DNA of 64,000 nucleotides from Hygrophila difformis (GCA_030278955.1 JAOANR010000003.1:23823227-23887226); one strand, 5' to 3'; counted from the first letter of the stretch, positions 22,462-34,678 are shown. Translations and numbers: made by a program. Notes: generated from the sequence alone by a model not told the origin.

Positions 22462-23087
22462 TTGCGTTGGGACTACTGTAAGGAAATTTACTACTGTTTA
22501 GACCATGACACGGAGGTTATGTGCGTTGAAATACTCCTACAGTGCAATGACCATTGACTGGTATTAATTGAGTTTTCGGTTTTTTCAAAATTAGAAGGCC
22601 CAGAACTCGCCTCCAATCTTGTTTATTTGAGTACATATCGTTCATTGACATCCCTGATTCCCTAGTATAGAATCTACAATCGGAATAGATCCATCATAAA
22701 AATCATATTGAAAGTGTGACCCAAATCTATATTTAATTTCCACCATTCAATCTAAACTCCTTTATTTGTGGGCACAAATACTTAAACACCAGATTTTCAA
22801 CAGCAACTCAACGCTATAATCAACTGAAAATAAATTCCGAACTTGTAACAAAAGAAAGCATACATATGCAAAGGATTGAATAAAGAAAATAAAAATGAAA
22901 AAATTAGCATAGTTACCTTGGGAAAAACGATATGTTGTGGAACTCGATCGGTGAGAGCAAAAGATTGAATTATTTAAAGATGCATATTAATCATGTGTAT
23001 AGTAGAGGTGAAAATGGAAATGGAAGAGAAGGGTGAAGAAATTAAACAATAGAGAAGAAGTAATGTGAACAAAAGGAAAAGACCTTA
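22462..23087. other. 5' flank of NLR-1
   Basis: Upstream of the NLR-1 start codon (the gene reads leftward). AT-rich, without an ORF. It should contain the promoter and 5' UTR. No element end is seen before the hAT target duplication at 23088-23095. Confidence 0.5.
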
Positions 23088-23691
23088 ACCTGCATCATGG
23101 GCGGATGTATGTAAGTGCAAGGTGGGTCAATTGACCCACATAGATTTTTTTTTTTTTTTTTTTATATATATAGTACTAATTCTATTTTTTTTTAAAAAAA
23201 AATTAATTATGATTTTATTTGTATCTTACCATGAGTGATTTGATAATATTGAGGAAGTTTTGACATAAATGATAGAAACAAAATTGAATTGCATACACAT
23301 TTAGTTTTAATGATGTCCTTTTATTTTATCTTTGTGGCAAACATGATGTTGGTTATAATTGTAATTACGAATGAGTTAAATTTGATCTTATAGAGAAAAG
23401 AACAAGATTTTCTAAATACAATGTTCATGGTTGATGCAACTAAGAAAAATCTTCAAAATTTAAGAGGATGATCTGATCAAAAGAATTGTAGTATAATTTA
23501 TGATCATGTATGAAGTGGTGATTCTTGATATAGATGTTATCGTAGAAACAAGTTCCTACAAGTGAATAATGCCCATCATTTCTTAGTATAAGTATTTCTC
23601 TGTCTAATTGATTTACAATTGCAAGAGTTTGAAAATGGATTTAGTGGGTAAGTAAGGAATTACTTAATGTATGGTTTTTGAATATTCATCG

Positions 23692-24688
23692 ATTTTTATA
23701 TTTTGATAAAAATAGATTGAGAAGACTTGTAGAGTTCTATCCTAAAGAATTTTTAGAAATGAAATATAAGTGTTTCGCTTGGGGTTAAGCCAAAGACCTT
23801 TTTCTCCTCAAGGGAGGCTATCGGAAAAGGATCAAACCGATTACGGGTCCGGATTAACAATAATGCGCCCAAACTTGACTGAATATTCTTCAAATTAAAT
23901 GGCAAACTGGAATACAACGGAGAATCTACCTGTTGTTAAGAAACAACGACGAATTCACCAAAAACAAGGAACCAAACTACCGGTTGCTAAGAAACAACGG
24001 CGGATTTGGAAAAAGTAACCGCTACAAGCTAAGCTAGAGTTTAGGAAAAACTGTAAAGGAAAGTTGTAAAGAAAGCAGTAAAGATAACAAAGAATTAAAT
24101 TTGATAAAAGGAATTTGGGGGTTGGAGCCGAACTCTATCTTTCTCACCTCGGTTGTTTTAGTTTCGGCTGTTTTGGCTCTATTTCGGCCGAAATCCCCTG
24201 CCACTGTTTGGCTCTTTTCGTTCGTCCCTTTTGTTTATTATGGATCGTCGGCCTTATTGATTCTAAGCCCATTTTCTTTGAAAACTTTCTCTCTTGGCCC
24301 ATGTTTTGTGGCCCAATTACTTCTCTTGCGGCCCACTATTTCACGTGGCCCCAACAATAAGGTTTTTGAATATTCATCGGATAATTTAAATGTTGACATT
24401 CGAACTGATTAGAAATTTTGGAATGTGAAGCATTTAAAGGTGCTTTCCATCAAGCTTTCTAAGATAAAGAAGTATGACACACATTTGAAAGTGTACTAGC
24501 TTTTGAAGTTAGTATTACTTCTTTCTTGGCAGAGATATGAGCTTTTTAGGATTTACTATAATAAAGATAAATTGTGGAATAGCACTAGAGATCGATTTCT
24601 GAATGATTCTTCGATTATTTTCATAGAACGTGATTTATTTATGAATGTTAGTATTGATGTTATTGTACAACAATACAAAAATATGTGA
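23692..24688 (+). pseudogene. hAT transposase remnant, C-terminal dimerisation region
   Basis: Two pieces survive on either side of the solo LTR. At about 23710-23765 the translation reads DKNRLRRLVEFYPKEFLEM. At 24503-24688 a 61-residue frame contains LKLVLLLSWQ, then RDRFLNDSSIIFIERDLF and IVQQYKNM. These match the end of hAT transposases, where a LVLLLP core, ERxFS, LR-N-MGD--LND and I--FQ-M occur in order. Frameshifts and stops make it non-functional. Confidence 0.7.
23771..24356. mobile_element. Solo LTR nested in the hAT relic
   Basis: A 586-bp insert starts TGTTTCGCTTGG and ends GTGGCCCCAACA, with TGTT/AACA termini. It is flanked by perfect 5-bp direct repeats ATAAG (23766-23770 and 24357-24361). 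Its higher GC content differs from the AT-rich host element. TG...CA ends plus a 5-bp duplication and no internal retroviral genes indicate a solo LTR left by recombination. The parent family (copia or gypsy) is not known. Confidence 0.82.
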
Positions 24689-24814
24689 TTCATTGTGAAC
24701 GATTTAACATTTTTATTGTTTTTACAATAATTATTATTGTATTAAAATTAGTTATATTAATTAACAAAACTGACGTACCGAATTTAATTTCCTAGATCCG
24801 CCACTGACCTGCAT

Positions 24815-26369
24815 TTGTCATCGTAGTTGGATCAAATTGTTGACTTGAAGACGTCTTTTTTACCTTAACCTGCATTATAGTGGCTTATTTATATCAGTGG
24901 CAGCAGTTAAACGATGTATGACCGAAATGCCCTGTTATCCATTTCCAAATTAGAGTTTAATAATTAAAATAGGGTACTACAAGGGTCTATGTTTAATTTT
25001 AGGCCACTAGTTCCGAAAAAAAAATTTAGGCCACTACAAATTTCAATTATAAAAATAGGCCACAACAAGGTATTGTCTTATAAAAATAGGCCAACTGAAT
25101 TTTGAACATATTTTTTAACCCCATAAATTTTTACTACCTCCATATCAAGAAAGTGAAACACTTCACTTTTTGCTACTGTTCATTGTGTAACTTTAATTCA
25201 ATTTTTTTTTTATCATAGTTATACAAGAAAAAGTATAGTCATGTGAGATTTTGTTAGATTCGTCTTATTTTGTAGTTTAATAATGTTATTTTTATAATTT
25301 TTACTTCTATACAATTTTACTTATCTATATCTATATATATATATATACTATAGTCTAAATTTCCCCACTTTTCCATCCCTTTTTTCAACATCTCCACCAA
25401 CTTTTATTCCCCAATTTCAACAATCATATATTCACTAAATCTATAATATATATAGATATATATATAAATCTAATTCAACTACCACATACAGTTTTAAATT
25501 ATTTCCATTAAATACACATATTTGAATTGCCTATAAATACATCCCCTCATCTTTATTCGTTTCATTCATCTCTATTTAAAATCTCATATTTTACTATTTT
25601 CTTTTTATTGCTTTAGATAATTTTTATTCATTTTTCTCTAATATAATGTTTATTCATATTTTGTTTTTTGTAGCATGTACTTGATTGACTCATGTGAATC
25701 GGTATGTATAAGTTTGTAGGATGTTTTATGAATACTTTTTTTCTATTTGTATTTTAGATTTTATTTTTTTCGATTTTTTATATATCTCATGCTATTTTAT
25801 GTCTTATGGTGATTTTAATCATCTAACAAGCTTCTTTCACCGCTTTTCTAAGGAAAAATATCTCTTCCGTCCAACATATGTGCGTTTGTCAAAGTTTCTC
25901 TTCATATAAAAAGTCATGGGCACAGTGCAGGGAAGCAGGAAGATTCAAATGGAAGTACAAAATATATTTCTACTCAAGACAAATTGTTGAATGATTAACC
26001 TGAATTGTAGCAACAATATAGAATTGATGTTCTTTCTGTTTTGTCCCTTTTAGTTGTGATATTCGGTGGTGGATGTTATAGAATATATTCCAATTTTTTT
26101 CATTTTAGGGGATTAGTCATTTCGATATAAAGAAGAGGAAGAGAAATAATCATTGTATAATTGATTGATTATATAGTAATTTATAGTATTATTAATTACT
26201 ATATTATAGAGTATTAAAATATTTAGTAATTTGTTAATATATCAGTCTTGATATTAAGATCTTACTATTTTACGATTCCACTTCTTAAAAACGATCTAGA
26301 TCTTTGTAGGATATTAAATTTAATAGAATCTCGATCTTGATTCTGATTTTGATCGTAAAATCTCAATAA
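24815..26369. other. AT-rich gene-free region between hAT relic and Helitron
   Basis: No gene is seen. It holds a dispersed repeat (24960-25125), a segment resembling a MITE starting CTACCTCCATATCAAG (about 25133), (TA)n runs near 25330-25350, and short shadow ORFs only. Other repeats in this region share sequence with the Helitron cluster at 58-63 kb in inverted orientation (for example the AGACGAATCTAAC block, reverse complement at about 25250). Confidence 0.6.
24960..25125 (-). repeat. Dispersed repeat shared with the right flank of LINE-B
   Basis: Blocks such as AGGCCACTACAAATTTCAAT and AGGCCACAACAAGGTATTGT resemble, in the same order, the reverse complement of about 48640-48840. It is a diverged member of an uncharacterised repeat family, present twice in this window in opposite orientation. 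Confidence 0.6.
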
Positions 26370-27569
26370 TCTATATATTAATAAAAGCATTAGTGAACAA
26401 CCTATGCTACATTTAATGTGGTGTCTCCATTTTAAATTTCCAATTTTTATAGATTTTTGCATTTTTAAATTTATTAATTTTAGGTTTTCTCATTTATTTA
26501 TTTATTCATTTATTCATTATAGATTTTATAATTTAGAAATATATTGAATTTCTAATTTATATGGAAATCCCACAATATTGTTCACTTTTAAAAAGATTTG
26601 AAATTTGAACTTCAAAAAGATTTGAAAGATTTGAAATTTAAACTTTAAAAAGATTTGAAAGATTTTAAATTTTAAATTTATATAGAATTTCCAATTTCAA
26701 TTTATATATATTATATATAAATAATATGTACTTATATCATTCTAATTGTATATAAATACTTCTTCCATATTCAAATATTTTTTATGGACATACTTTTCAC
26801 ACAGTTCAGTGTACATTTTAAATCATTAATAACTGAAGTTCAGTATAAGTAAAATTTCTAAAAGTTTGATATTTAAAAACTACATGACGAGACGAATCTA
26901 ACAAGATCTCAATTGTCTATATTTTAAATTGTATAACTATGATAAAACTTTAAGTGAAAGTCTGTATGTGAATAATAGCACATTTACAAAGGTCAATAAC
27001 ATTTGAATACGGAGGTAGTCATATGAAACTTATTTATATTTTATTGTATTAAAATTATACAAAACATTTATAATTATCAAGGAAATTGAGAAAAATCATA
27101 TTATGTGAATAATTGGTTTACAATAAATTAACTATTTCCGTAAAAGTATTATAAATAAAATAAGGGGTGTATAAAGAGTTACTGGAGTGCGAATATATCC
27201 ATTATATTTTTGACGTGTACCGGGTATCCCCAGACCACATTGGGCCCAAGACCAATCCCTCGAGGATCTGGTGGGCATTGAAGGGTTGCCTCTCCCAAAG
27301 CAGAAATAAAGAATGAAAATAAAATTTATTTAATATATTTTTAAGGAAGAATTCATTAATCTATGTTCTAACAGATTTACAATTGACTTAGGAACAAATT
27401 AAAAATCTATCTTTTGTTAAAAATTGAAAAGCTAATTGCTGCAAAATCTATAAATTTGAAAATTTTCTCTAGAATGCCGGTACCGATGAAGTTTTCACGT
27501 CTGACACAGAGAATCTACTAATACTATAAGAGTCATATTATAATAAGGAAAAAATGATGACAGGTCATA

Positions 27570-30120
27570 TTAAGTTATTACCTTTGTTGATTGATGAGCA
27601 AAGAATATTTATAATAAGATAATGTCTGTAGTCGATAGTCGTGAGGGTTGATTCTTTTTTTTTACATGGTGGAACTGGCAATACATTTATCTGGCAACCA
27701 TTATGTTCAGTCCTTCGTGGAGGCGTGATATTATATTGCCTGTGTAACGTCCCAGCCACACCCACTTGTAGATATTGTCCGCTTTGGCCCAACCCGCCCT
27801 CAGGGCTTTAAAACGCGTTTACAAGCGAGAGGTGTCCACACCCTTATAAGGCATGCTTCGTTTCCCTCTCCAACCGATGTGGGATGTCACAATCCACCCA
27901 CCTAGGGGCCCGGCGTCCCCGCTGGCACACCGGCCTGGGTACAGGCTCTGATACCATCTGTAACGTCCCAGCCACACCCACTTGTAGATATTGTCCGCTT
28001 TGGCCCAACCTGCCCTCACGGCTTTAAAACGCGTATACAAGCGAGAGGTGTCCACACCCTTATAAGGCATGCTTCGTTTCCCTCTCCAACCGATGTGGGA
28101 TGTCACAGCTTGTAGCATCCATTGGAATAGCATCACTACTTCTTCCAAGAGGTAGAACTGCACATTCTAGATTTGGTATTCCATTAGATTGTGATGAGAA
28201 TTCTACCTACAAAAAAATTACTCCAGAAAATGATTTAATCTATCTTCTAATTAAAACAAAGCTCATTCTTTGGGATGAAAATTCTTGATTTAATTAAAAC
28301 AAAGCCCAACTGATTTAATCAAATTTCCTATTGGATTTCAGAGAAGAAAATTATCACTCGCAGTTTGTTTTGCTATGACTATACATAGAAGTCAATGTCA
28401 ATCTTTAAAATATTGAACTCTACCTTCCAGAACCAGTTTTTAGAGGGGACTCGAAGCATTAATATGTAATTAAGATGGATTAACTCAAGATACAATAAGA
28501 AATGTTGTCTACACTGAAATTTATATATCCCAAAAAAAATACAAAATGGATACTTCATGCAGGTAATGGTAATTGGTAAAACTGGTATTGATCTGGAGAT
28601 GTACAATCCGGTGTGACATTTCAAGATGATATTCTTCTGAACTCTACGGGTCGACAGTTGTTGCGATTATATATAAATATAAATTGTACCACTTCAAATC
28701 CAGACATTTTTAAAGATGTTGCTAGACTAGCCCCTACCAATGATATATTGACACGATCAATTATTACATCATGGAACATATGTCTACAAATGAAAAGATA
28801 TATCTCACTTCTAACAATATTTGTTAAGATGATGAAAGTATATTAAATGACGATGGAATATTTTTATCGGTATATCAAAGCACGATCAAGCTTTCAAGAT
28901 TACCGAATCATGAAATTAAGTTGAATGAGGGCTGCATAGTCATGCTTCTTAGTAATATGGATCTATCAAATAAATTATGAATGGCCCTGGTTTACAGTCA
29001 GATGAACGAACCGCCGGGGGCTCGTATGAGTGTTGGGTTGACTGCCCTAACGATGAAGCACGTTGATAGTAAACAAGAAGCGGAATCATAAAATTAAGGC
29101 TAAATAATTTTGAAAAACCATGAAAGTAAAAAATTCTTGATAAAGCGCGTCGGATTTAACCAAATTCTCATTCGATTTTAAAGAATAAAATTCCCACTTT
29201 GTTTTACTATGATTAAATGTAAATCTTTAAAGAAAGTTGAACTCTATTTTTCAAAACTAATTTTTAGCTTTGAACAATTATATATTGTGATATCTCGTGT
29301 CACTAGCAAGAGGGGAATCAAAGTATTAATATTTAATTAAGATGGATTAACTCAAGATACTATAAGAAATGTTGTTTACAATGAAATTTATATATGATAC
29401 AAATTTTGCATTATGGAAACTTGATGTAGGTGATGGTAAAACCAGTATTGATCTTGGATAAGTTCTACGGGTGATTCTATATAAGTATTTTTTAGAGTAC
29501 ATATACATATATAAACTGCACAACTTCAAATATAGACATTTTTAAAGATATGTGCTATACAAGCCCCTTCCAATGAGATGTGTTAATTAATGATTATATC
29601 ATGGAATGTCTGTCTGCAAAAGAAATGTATATCCCAGTTCTAAAAATATTTGTCAAGATGATGAAAGCATGGATAATGATGATGAAATATTTACATCAAA
29701 ATATCTAAATACGATCAAGTATTCTGGACTACCGAATCATAAAATAAAGTTGAACGAGGGTTGTATAGTCATTCTTCTTAGGTATATTGATCCATCAAAT
29801 AAATTATGCAATGGAAGCGGGTTGAAATTAACCAAGATGCGGAACCATATAATTTTGGTTAAACTAATTTTGGGAAACCATGAAAGTATAAAATTCTTGA
29901 TTGATAGAATGATTATGAGCCTATCTGATTTAACCAAATTCTTCATTCAATTTCAGATGAGACAATTCTCATTCGCAGTTTGTTTTGCTATGAATATAAA
30001 GAAAGTCCATGTGAATCATTAAAGAAGGTTGAACTTTATTTTCCAAAACCAGATTTTAGCAATAAACAGTTATATGTTGTGATATCTCGTGTCACTATCA
30101 AGATGAGACTCGGGGTATTA
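27570..30120 (+). pseudogene. Helitron RepHel helicase remnant
   Basis: Decayed Pif1-like helicase fragments. About 27658-27740 gives HGGTGNTFIWQPL, a Walker A region in which the catalytic Lys is replaced by Asn. After the TRIM insert the frame resumes as VASIGIASLLLPRGRTAHSR and FGIPLDCDENSTYKK (28116-28215), then LLIKTKLILWDE, a Walker B-like DE. The C-terminal helicase region is seen in 28620-28980 and again in 29606-30022 (KYLNTIKYSGLPNHKIKL, GCIVILLRYIDPSNKLCN). No Rep nuclease region was recognised. Stops, frameshifts, the TRIM insertion and the Walker A change make it non-functional. In live Helitrons this enzyme unwinds DNA for rolling-circle transposition. Confidence 0.8.
27743..28107 (-). 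mobile_element. TRIM retrotransposon nested in the Helitron helicase
   Basis: Two 149-bp LTRs (27743-27891 and 27959-28107) differ at about three bases and flank a 67-bp interior. On the minus strand the interior holds the primer binding site TGGTATCAGAGCC (27944-27956 as reverse complement), matching initiator tRNA-Met. The LTRs read TGTAACGTCCCAGCC...GGATGTCACA on the + strand. Near-matching 5-bp flanks GCCTG (27738-27742) and GCTTG (28108-28112) are the target duplication with one change. No proteins are encoded, as in all TRIMs, so mobilisation would depend on another element. Confidence 0.88.
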
Positions 30121-30180
30121 ATATTTAGTTAAGATGAATTAACTCGAGATACTACAAGAAACGTTGTTAACAGTTGAATT
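28320..30180 (+). repeat. Tandemly repeated helicase C-terminal segment (about 2.3 units)
   Basis: The same roughly 0.8-kb helicase segment occurs at about 28320-29139, 29140-29925 and, in part, 29926-30180. Each unit starts with a GATTTCAGA/CGCAGTTTGTTTTGCTATGA block and continues into AGATGGATTAACTCAAGATAC. The first two share GACTACCGAATCATAAAAT-type and CAAATAAATTATG blocks. The units are clearly diverged, so the duplication is old. Confidence 0.75.
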
Positions 30181-30475
30181 TCCAGCAAATTGTAAGAAAA
30201 ATTTTCATATCATGCTTAATACTTATTTAAATTTATTTAATTTAAAATAAAATTTCAAAAATAAAATATAATTTTAATATTTATTTTTATGATCTGCTAG
30301 GTTTGTACATGGACAAGCCAAAAGAAGGCGGTTTAATATGATTTCTCTATTAGTTTTAAAAATAACTAAATTATAATTATCATATATTCTCTATTAATTT
30401 CATATGACATAAGTATATATATTATTTATAAAATATATAAGTATACCCGTCGAGTCTCGACGGGTTACTTACTAG

Positions 30476-32492
30476 TCTTAATATAGAATCATACGATCCT
30501 ATATGATCCGATCATACTAAAATTTGAAATATGCTCCCATAATTTCAGATTTTTTAAAAAATCGGTAGTGAATTTTATTTTTGACTGTCTATAGTGCTTT
30601 ATTGCTTCATTTAACTAATTATATTCTATATTATGCTTTCATTTGTTAATATGTATAATTATTTTTATCTATTATTGGAATTTAATAGGAACTAAGATAT
30701 AAATCTGATCCAATGATCTCAATCTTACAAAGACAAAAATGATCTCAACTAAGATCTCGATCTTGATAATCTTGGTTTGAACCAAGGGATAAAATTTGCT
30801 CTCAATATTTTGTTATGACATTATTTTCTAATTTCGTAATTTCAAATTTAAAGTTTGGTTAAGAATTTTTAGTATACTCGTATTTGTTTAAATAATTCTA
30901 CTTTTTTTTCCTATTTTAATAATTTATACGTAAAAATTAAAATTTATTTAATTATTCATATTTTAAAACATTTCAGGATTCTCAATAAACCATATCATAA
31001 TATTCAAAAATACTATTAAATAGTCCATCGTTCTAAAAACACTATCATGGTAGAAATATTTAATAAGTATAATTCACTTGATTGAATTTTAAATCATAAT
31101 TTAACTTAGATACTTTTAGTTATTTAAATGGATGAATTTGGGAGAAAACTTTAAATATTTTGAAAATTATTCTACGTGTTAAAATTAATAAAAAATTTAT
31201 GAATAAATCATTCTGTAATTTTAAATTAATTATTTGTGGATTTAAAAAATTCTTCTATAATGAGAAAAATTTAAATAATAGAGGTAGATGTCATACCTTA
31301 TTAATTTTTTAAAAATATTTCATATATAATGAATAATATTTTAGAGTGACATATCTTTTTAAGAAAAATATCATACATATAGTCATAAATCAAATATAAA
31401 AAATATTTATATTCCATCATTAATTAAAAAGTGCAAAATAAAAGAATGAAAACTGAGAGAATAAAGATCAAATTAAAATTCCAATTCTAGCATCATATTT
31501 AAGTTTAAAAAGATCTGATTATAAAAATATGTATATTATAATCTAATTTGATTAACTTCAATATTATATATACACTATAAATGAATTTAAAAAATAAGTT
31601 TGTTTCCGTGAACAGTTTAAAAATAAGTTTACAATATTATAGTAACTATTATTGTGCATAAAATATTAATAAGATCGTTTATGTCTCAATTATAGTATAA
31701 ACTAAATTTTTTCTTATATAACAATAATTTTTAATGTCGAATGTTTTTTCAACTATGATCTATCGTGTTAAAAAAATATTTAATTATCATATTTTTTTAT
31801 TTGGTATTTGATTTGATTTTGAATATTTGCACCAAATATTCAAATTATAGATATCTATATAAAAAAGTTAAATAATGATTATAATAGATATATTATAACC
31901 TAATTTCATGAATCTCAATATTATATATAATTTATCTTGTTATGATATATAAAATATAACCTAACCTAATAAATAAAAATTATTTTAAAATTAAATCCGA
32001 TTATTTTTTGGGTAAATAAATATATTTAAGTTTAACCTCATATACTATGAAAATTATTTTAATATTACTCTCATAATTTAATTTAATCAAAACAATTGAC
32101 TTTATTTTAAATTATATACAGAAAAAACTAAACTAAATTTGTTTATCTCATGTAAATTGCAGTGAACGTTTATCATACAATCATTATGTTCTAAAAGTTT
32201 TGGGTAAAGAGATTTTACTTTACACATTTTGTTACATTTTTGTGTAGTATTTTTTTTTAATTAGTTTATTTGTAGTTCGCTTTTCTATTGGCTTCAGATA
32301 GGAGTGTAGGGTACGGTGTTAGCCAAATTTTGGTATTGTATACAACTATATTTTGGGAATAAAAATTTTCTCCTCAAAAAAGAAAAATGTATGGTCGAAA
32401 AATGGACATGACCCAATTAAGTTTATATAATAAAATACTTGAATTTATAAATTTTAGTTATCTTTTTTGAATAAAAAAAATTAGCATTACTT
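30476..32492. other. AT-rich gene-free region, probably part of a second Helitron
   Basis: No ORF of note. Very AT-rich, likely older transposon debris. A stretch at about 32290-32385 (GGGAATAAAAATTTTCTCC followed by an A-rich run) looks like the 3' end of a LINE. The region ends at the hairpin of a Helitron terminus (32493-32509). The 5' end of that Helitron was not located. Confidence 0.5.
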
Positions 32493-32509
32493 CCCGCGCA
32501 TTGCGCGGG
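32493..32509 (+). mobile_element. 3' terminal hairpin of a second Helitron, split by the gypsy element
   Basis: The 17-bp palindrome CCCGCGCATTGCGCGGG is followed by CAGGTG, then the gypsy element. After the gypsy element and its target duplication the sequence resumes as TGCTAG (41913-41918) then T. Removing the insert and one AGGTG copy gives hairpin, eight bases and CTAG|T, a textbook Helitron 3' end. Confidence 0.82.
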
Positions 32510-32515
32510 CAGGTG

Positions 32516-34662
32516 TGTAATGACCCGATTTAATTAAATTGGACTGTTTAAATAATTTGGTATTTGGATATTTTGCAATTCAGTCCGGATGGGGTTCCTT
32601 TTGTGTAAATTGAGAGTGATGGGGCCTTTTTGCAATTATTTAACTATTGTAGAGTTAAATGGGGTTATTTTGTAATTTGGAAAGAAAAGGGAAAGAACGG
32701 GAGAAGAGAGAACAGGCCGAGACAGGAAAAGGGGTTTCTAGGGGCGATCTTCGGCTCGTTCAAACTATCGCGTTTCTTGGCCGATTGATTAATCGGTTGT
32801 TGGTAAGTGTTTCTCTTCGTCGTCTTCTTCGTAGTGATTTTTATTTCGTTCGTTTTGGTGGTGATTTGGAGATGTTTTGAAATGGTAGGATTTGGGGATT
32901 TTTGAGTTTGGCCGAATCTAGTCGAATTGGACAATCCCGGAGGTGTTGTTGATCGCTCCCAACATCGAGGCAAGGGATTTGTGTGCTTAAATTACGTGTT
33001 TGGGGGTATTGGGGTGATTTCCGACAAGGGGTTATTCGTGCATACCATTATTTGCTGGAATATCTTGAAAGACATCTGCTCATGAATTTCGATAAATTAT
33101 ATATACGTATAGAAATAGTCAGTTGATTACCACCCTCTTTAATTGTTATTTGTTTTATTTGATAAACTCTTGCACTTGTGTCTTCATGTAATTGACGTCT
33201 TGGAAGTTATATTTCATGCCTCTCATATTTATTTTGATGGTCTGCAAGTGACGAATGGGGACATGGTTATGGATGGTTTTAATTTAATGAATAGATATAC
33301 ATGAGTACATGCTCTGCAGTTTCAGTAAAGAATGGGAAGCATAGTCTAGGTGGATTTTGAAGGGTATAGATAGCTCTATCATTATATATAGGTATATTAT
33401 TTTATCTTAGTATTTGGTGGATTTTGCAGAGTATATGGAATAGAGGAATTTCATATCAGAACTTTAGCAGAATATTTATAAACCTTGCTAAGCATGAGAT
33501 GTAGTCTTGTAAAGGGTGATTTGTTACTGAAGCATGAATTAAGTGACTGATTATGCATTTTTTCAATACTGTGGAATGTATAATTAAGTGTTTATATTGA
33601 TGAGACTTATACTTTGGTATTATGATGGAATTGGTGGAATTGGCCCATTTGGGGATATTGATTATGATTGATCGGGCAGCCTTGTTGAGACCCGATGGCC
33701 CTACGGGGTGGATTATTGGCTGTTAGGCCTGGTGTTATTGGCTGTTATGCCTGTTGGCCCTTCAGGGTGTATGATTTGGGCTGTGATGCCTGTGGTCCCT
33801 GCGGGGATGGTGTATGTTACCCTGTAACGGGTTGGAGTTGATGATATCCTCACCCGTGGGTTCATACCGCCCGGGTTTTTAGGCGCCGGCTAGGCATATT
33901 CATTGCATTTGCATATAGGTTAGATAGGTGTATGTTAGGCCATGCATCACGTGCATAAATTGTATGATTGTGGTTGAAGCACCGGTATGGGACGGTGTGA
34001 TGTTTATTTGCTTTTATTTTTATTCTGCTCTATTATTCATGCTTTTATTATTGTTATTATTATATTTTTTTATTATTTACTCTTGTTGCTCTGTTATCCT
34101 TTACTCCCAACACGTAGCCTTGCTCAGTACGTTGTACTGACTCCCTTTGCTTTTGTCTGTTTTATAGATCCTAATGGAGGCGCTGGAGCATGATTTGGGT
34201 ATGGGGTTGAGAGATCACATAGATAGGACATGTCTATTCATTTTATCTTATGTGTTTATGTGATACTCTTTTGTTTTTGTATTATGGTTTGGCATTGGAT
34301 TATTGACTAGTTGAGGCCTGTGAGCCTAGTATTTACATATTGTCGGCCTGTGGCCTTATGTGATTTACTGCTTTGGGCTGGTAGCCCTGTTTGAGATATT
34401 GGTATATTGTCCATGCTGTTACTTGAGGCTTGTAGCCGAGATGTTTTATTGGCATTGTTATATGATTATTTGAGGGACCTTTTTCATGTGCCTATGTGTT
34501 TGTTCTATTCTAGCCTTTGCTTTTAAATGGATTAATCAGATGATCATTTTAGGTTCGCTCAGCCTTGTACTAGCTGTTTTAAATTAGCTGGCCACTAGTT
34601 TAGGATAGTTAGTACGGCGGTAATGCTTGCGAAAATCAGGTTTGAATTTTCGGGGCGTTACA
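32516..34662 (+). repeat. 5' LTR of the gypsy element
   Basis: 2,147 bp, starting TGTAATGACCCG and ending GGGGCGTTACA. It is nearly identical to the 3' LTR. It contains GC-rich stretches near 33690-33890 and short chance ORFs. Confidence 0.95.
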
Positions 34663-34665
34663 GAG

Positions 34666-34678
34666 TGGTATCAGAGCC
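34666..34678 (+). promoter_or_regulatory. Primer binding site (initiator tRNA-Met) of the gypsy element
   Basis: TGGTATCAGAGCC lies three bases after the 5' LTR and is complementary to the 3' end of initiator tRNA-Met, the usual primer for minus-strand DNA synthesis in this lineage. Confidence 0.93.

Larger units (their letters stand above)
23096..24806 (+). mobile_element. hAT transposon relic with 8-bp target duplication
   Basis: Perfect 8-bp direct repeats ACCTGCAT flank the element (23088-23095 and 24807-24814). Its ends are imperfect inverted repeats: CATGGGCGGATGTA on the left and CAGTGGCGGATCTA as reverse complement of the right. An 8-bp duplication and decayed hAT transposase residues inside identify the superfamily. 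The GGCGGATC ends resemble those of the plant hAT group with TTF-type zinc-finger (zf-MYM-like) transposases. The interior is broken by stops and by a solo LTR. Confidence 0.85.
26370..30475 (+). mobile_element. Helitron with both termini (about 4.1 kb)
   Basis: The 5' end is TCTATATATTAATAAAAGC at 26370, preceded by A. The 3' end has a perfect hairpin (ACCCGTCGAG stem, one central base, 30445-30465), six bases, then CTAG (30472-30475), followed by T. Insertion between A and T with no target duplication, TC start, 3' hairpin and CTRR end are the Helitron hallmarks. The joined flanks give a coherent AT-rich, GATC-rich sequence. Decayed Pif1-type helicase coding sequence inside on the + strand supports the call and orientation. 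Confidence 0.88.

Noticed and set aside
23673..24379. 19-bp direct repeat (23673-23691 and 24361-24379) as target duplication of an insert
   Set aside because: TGTT/AACA ends with ATAAG flanks just inside give a better boundary, and the hAT protein frame resumes there. The 19-bp repeat is probably part of the host hAT.
29606..30022. Stand-alone 138-residue gene
   Set aside because: It matches the helicase C-terminal order and lies within delimited Helitron ends with other decayed helicase parts.
33928..34193. Hydrophobic ORFs in the gypsy LTRs
   Set aside because: Present identically in both LTRs in T-rich sequence, so they are chance frames within regulatory DNA.
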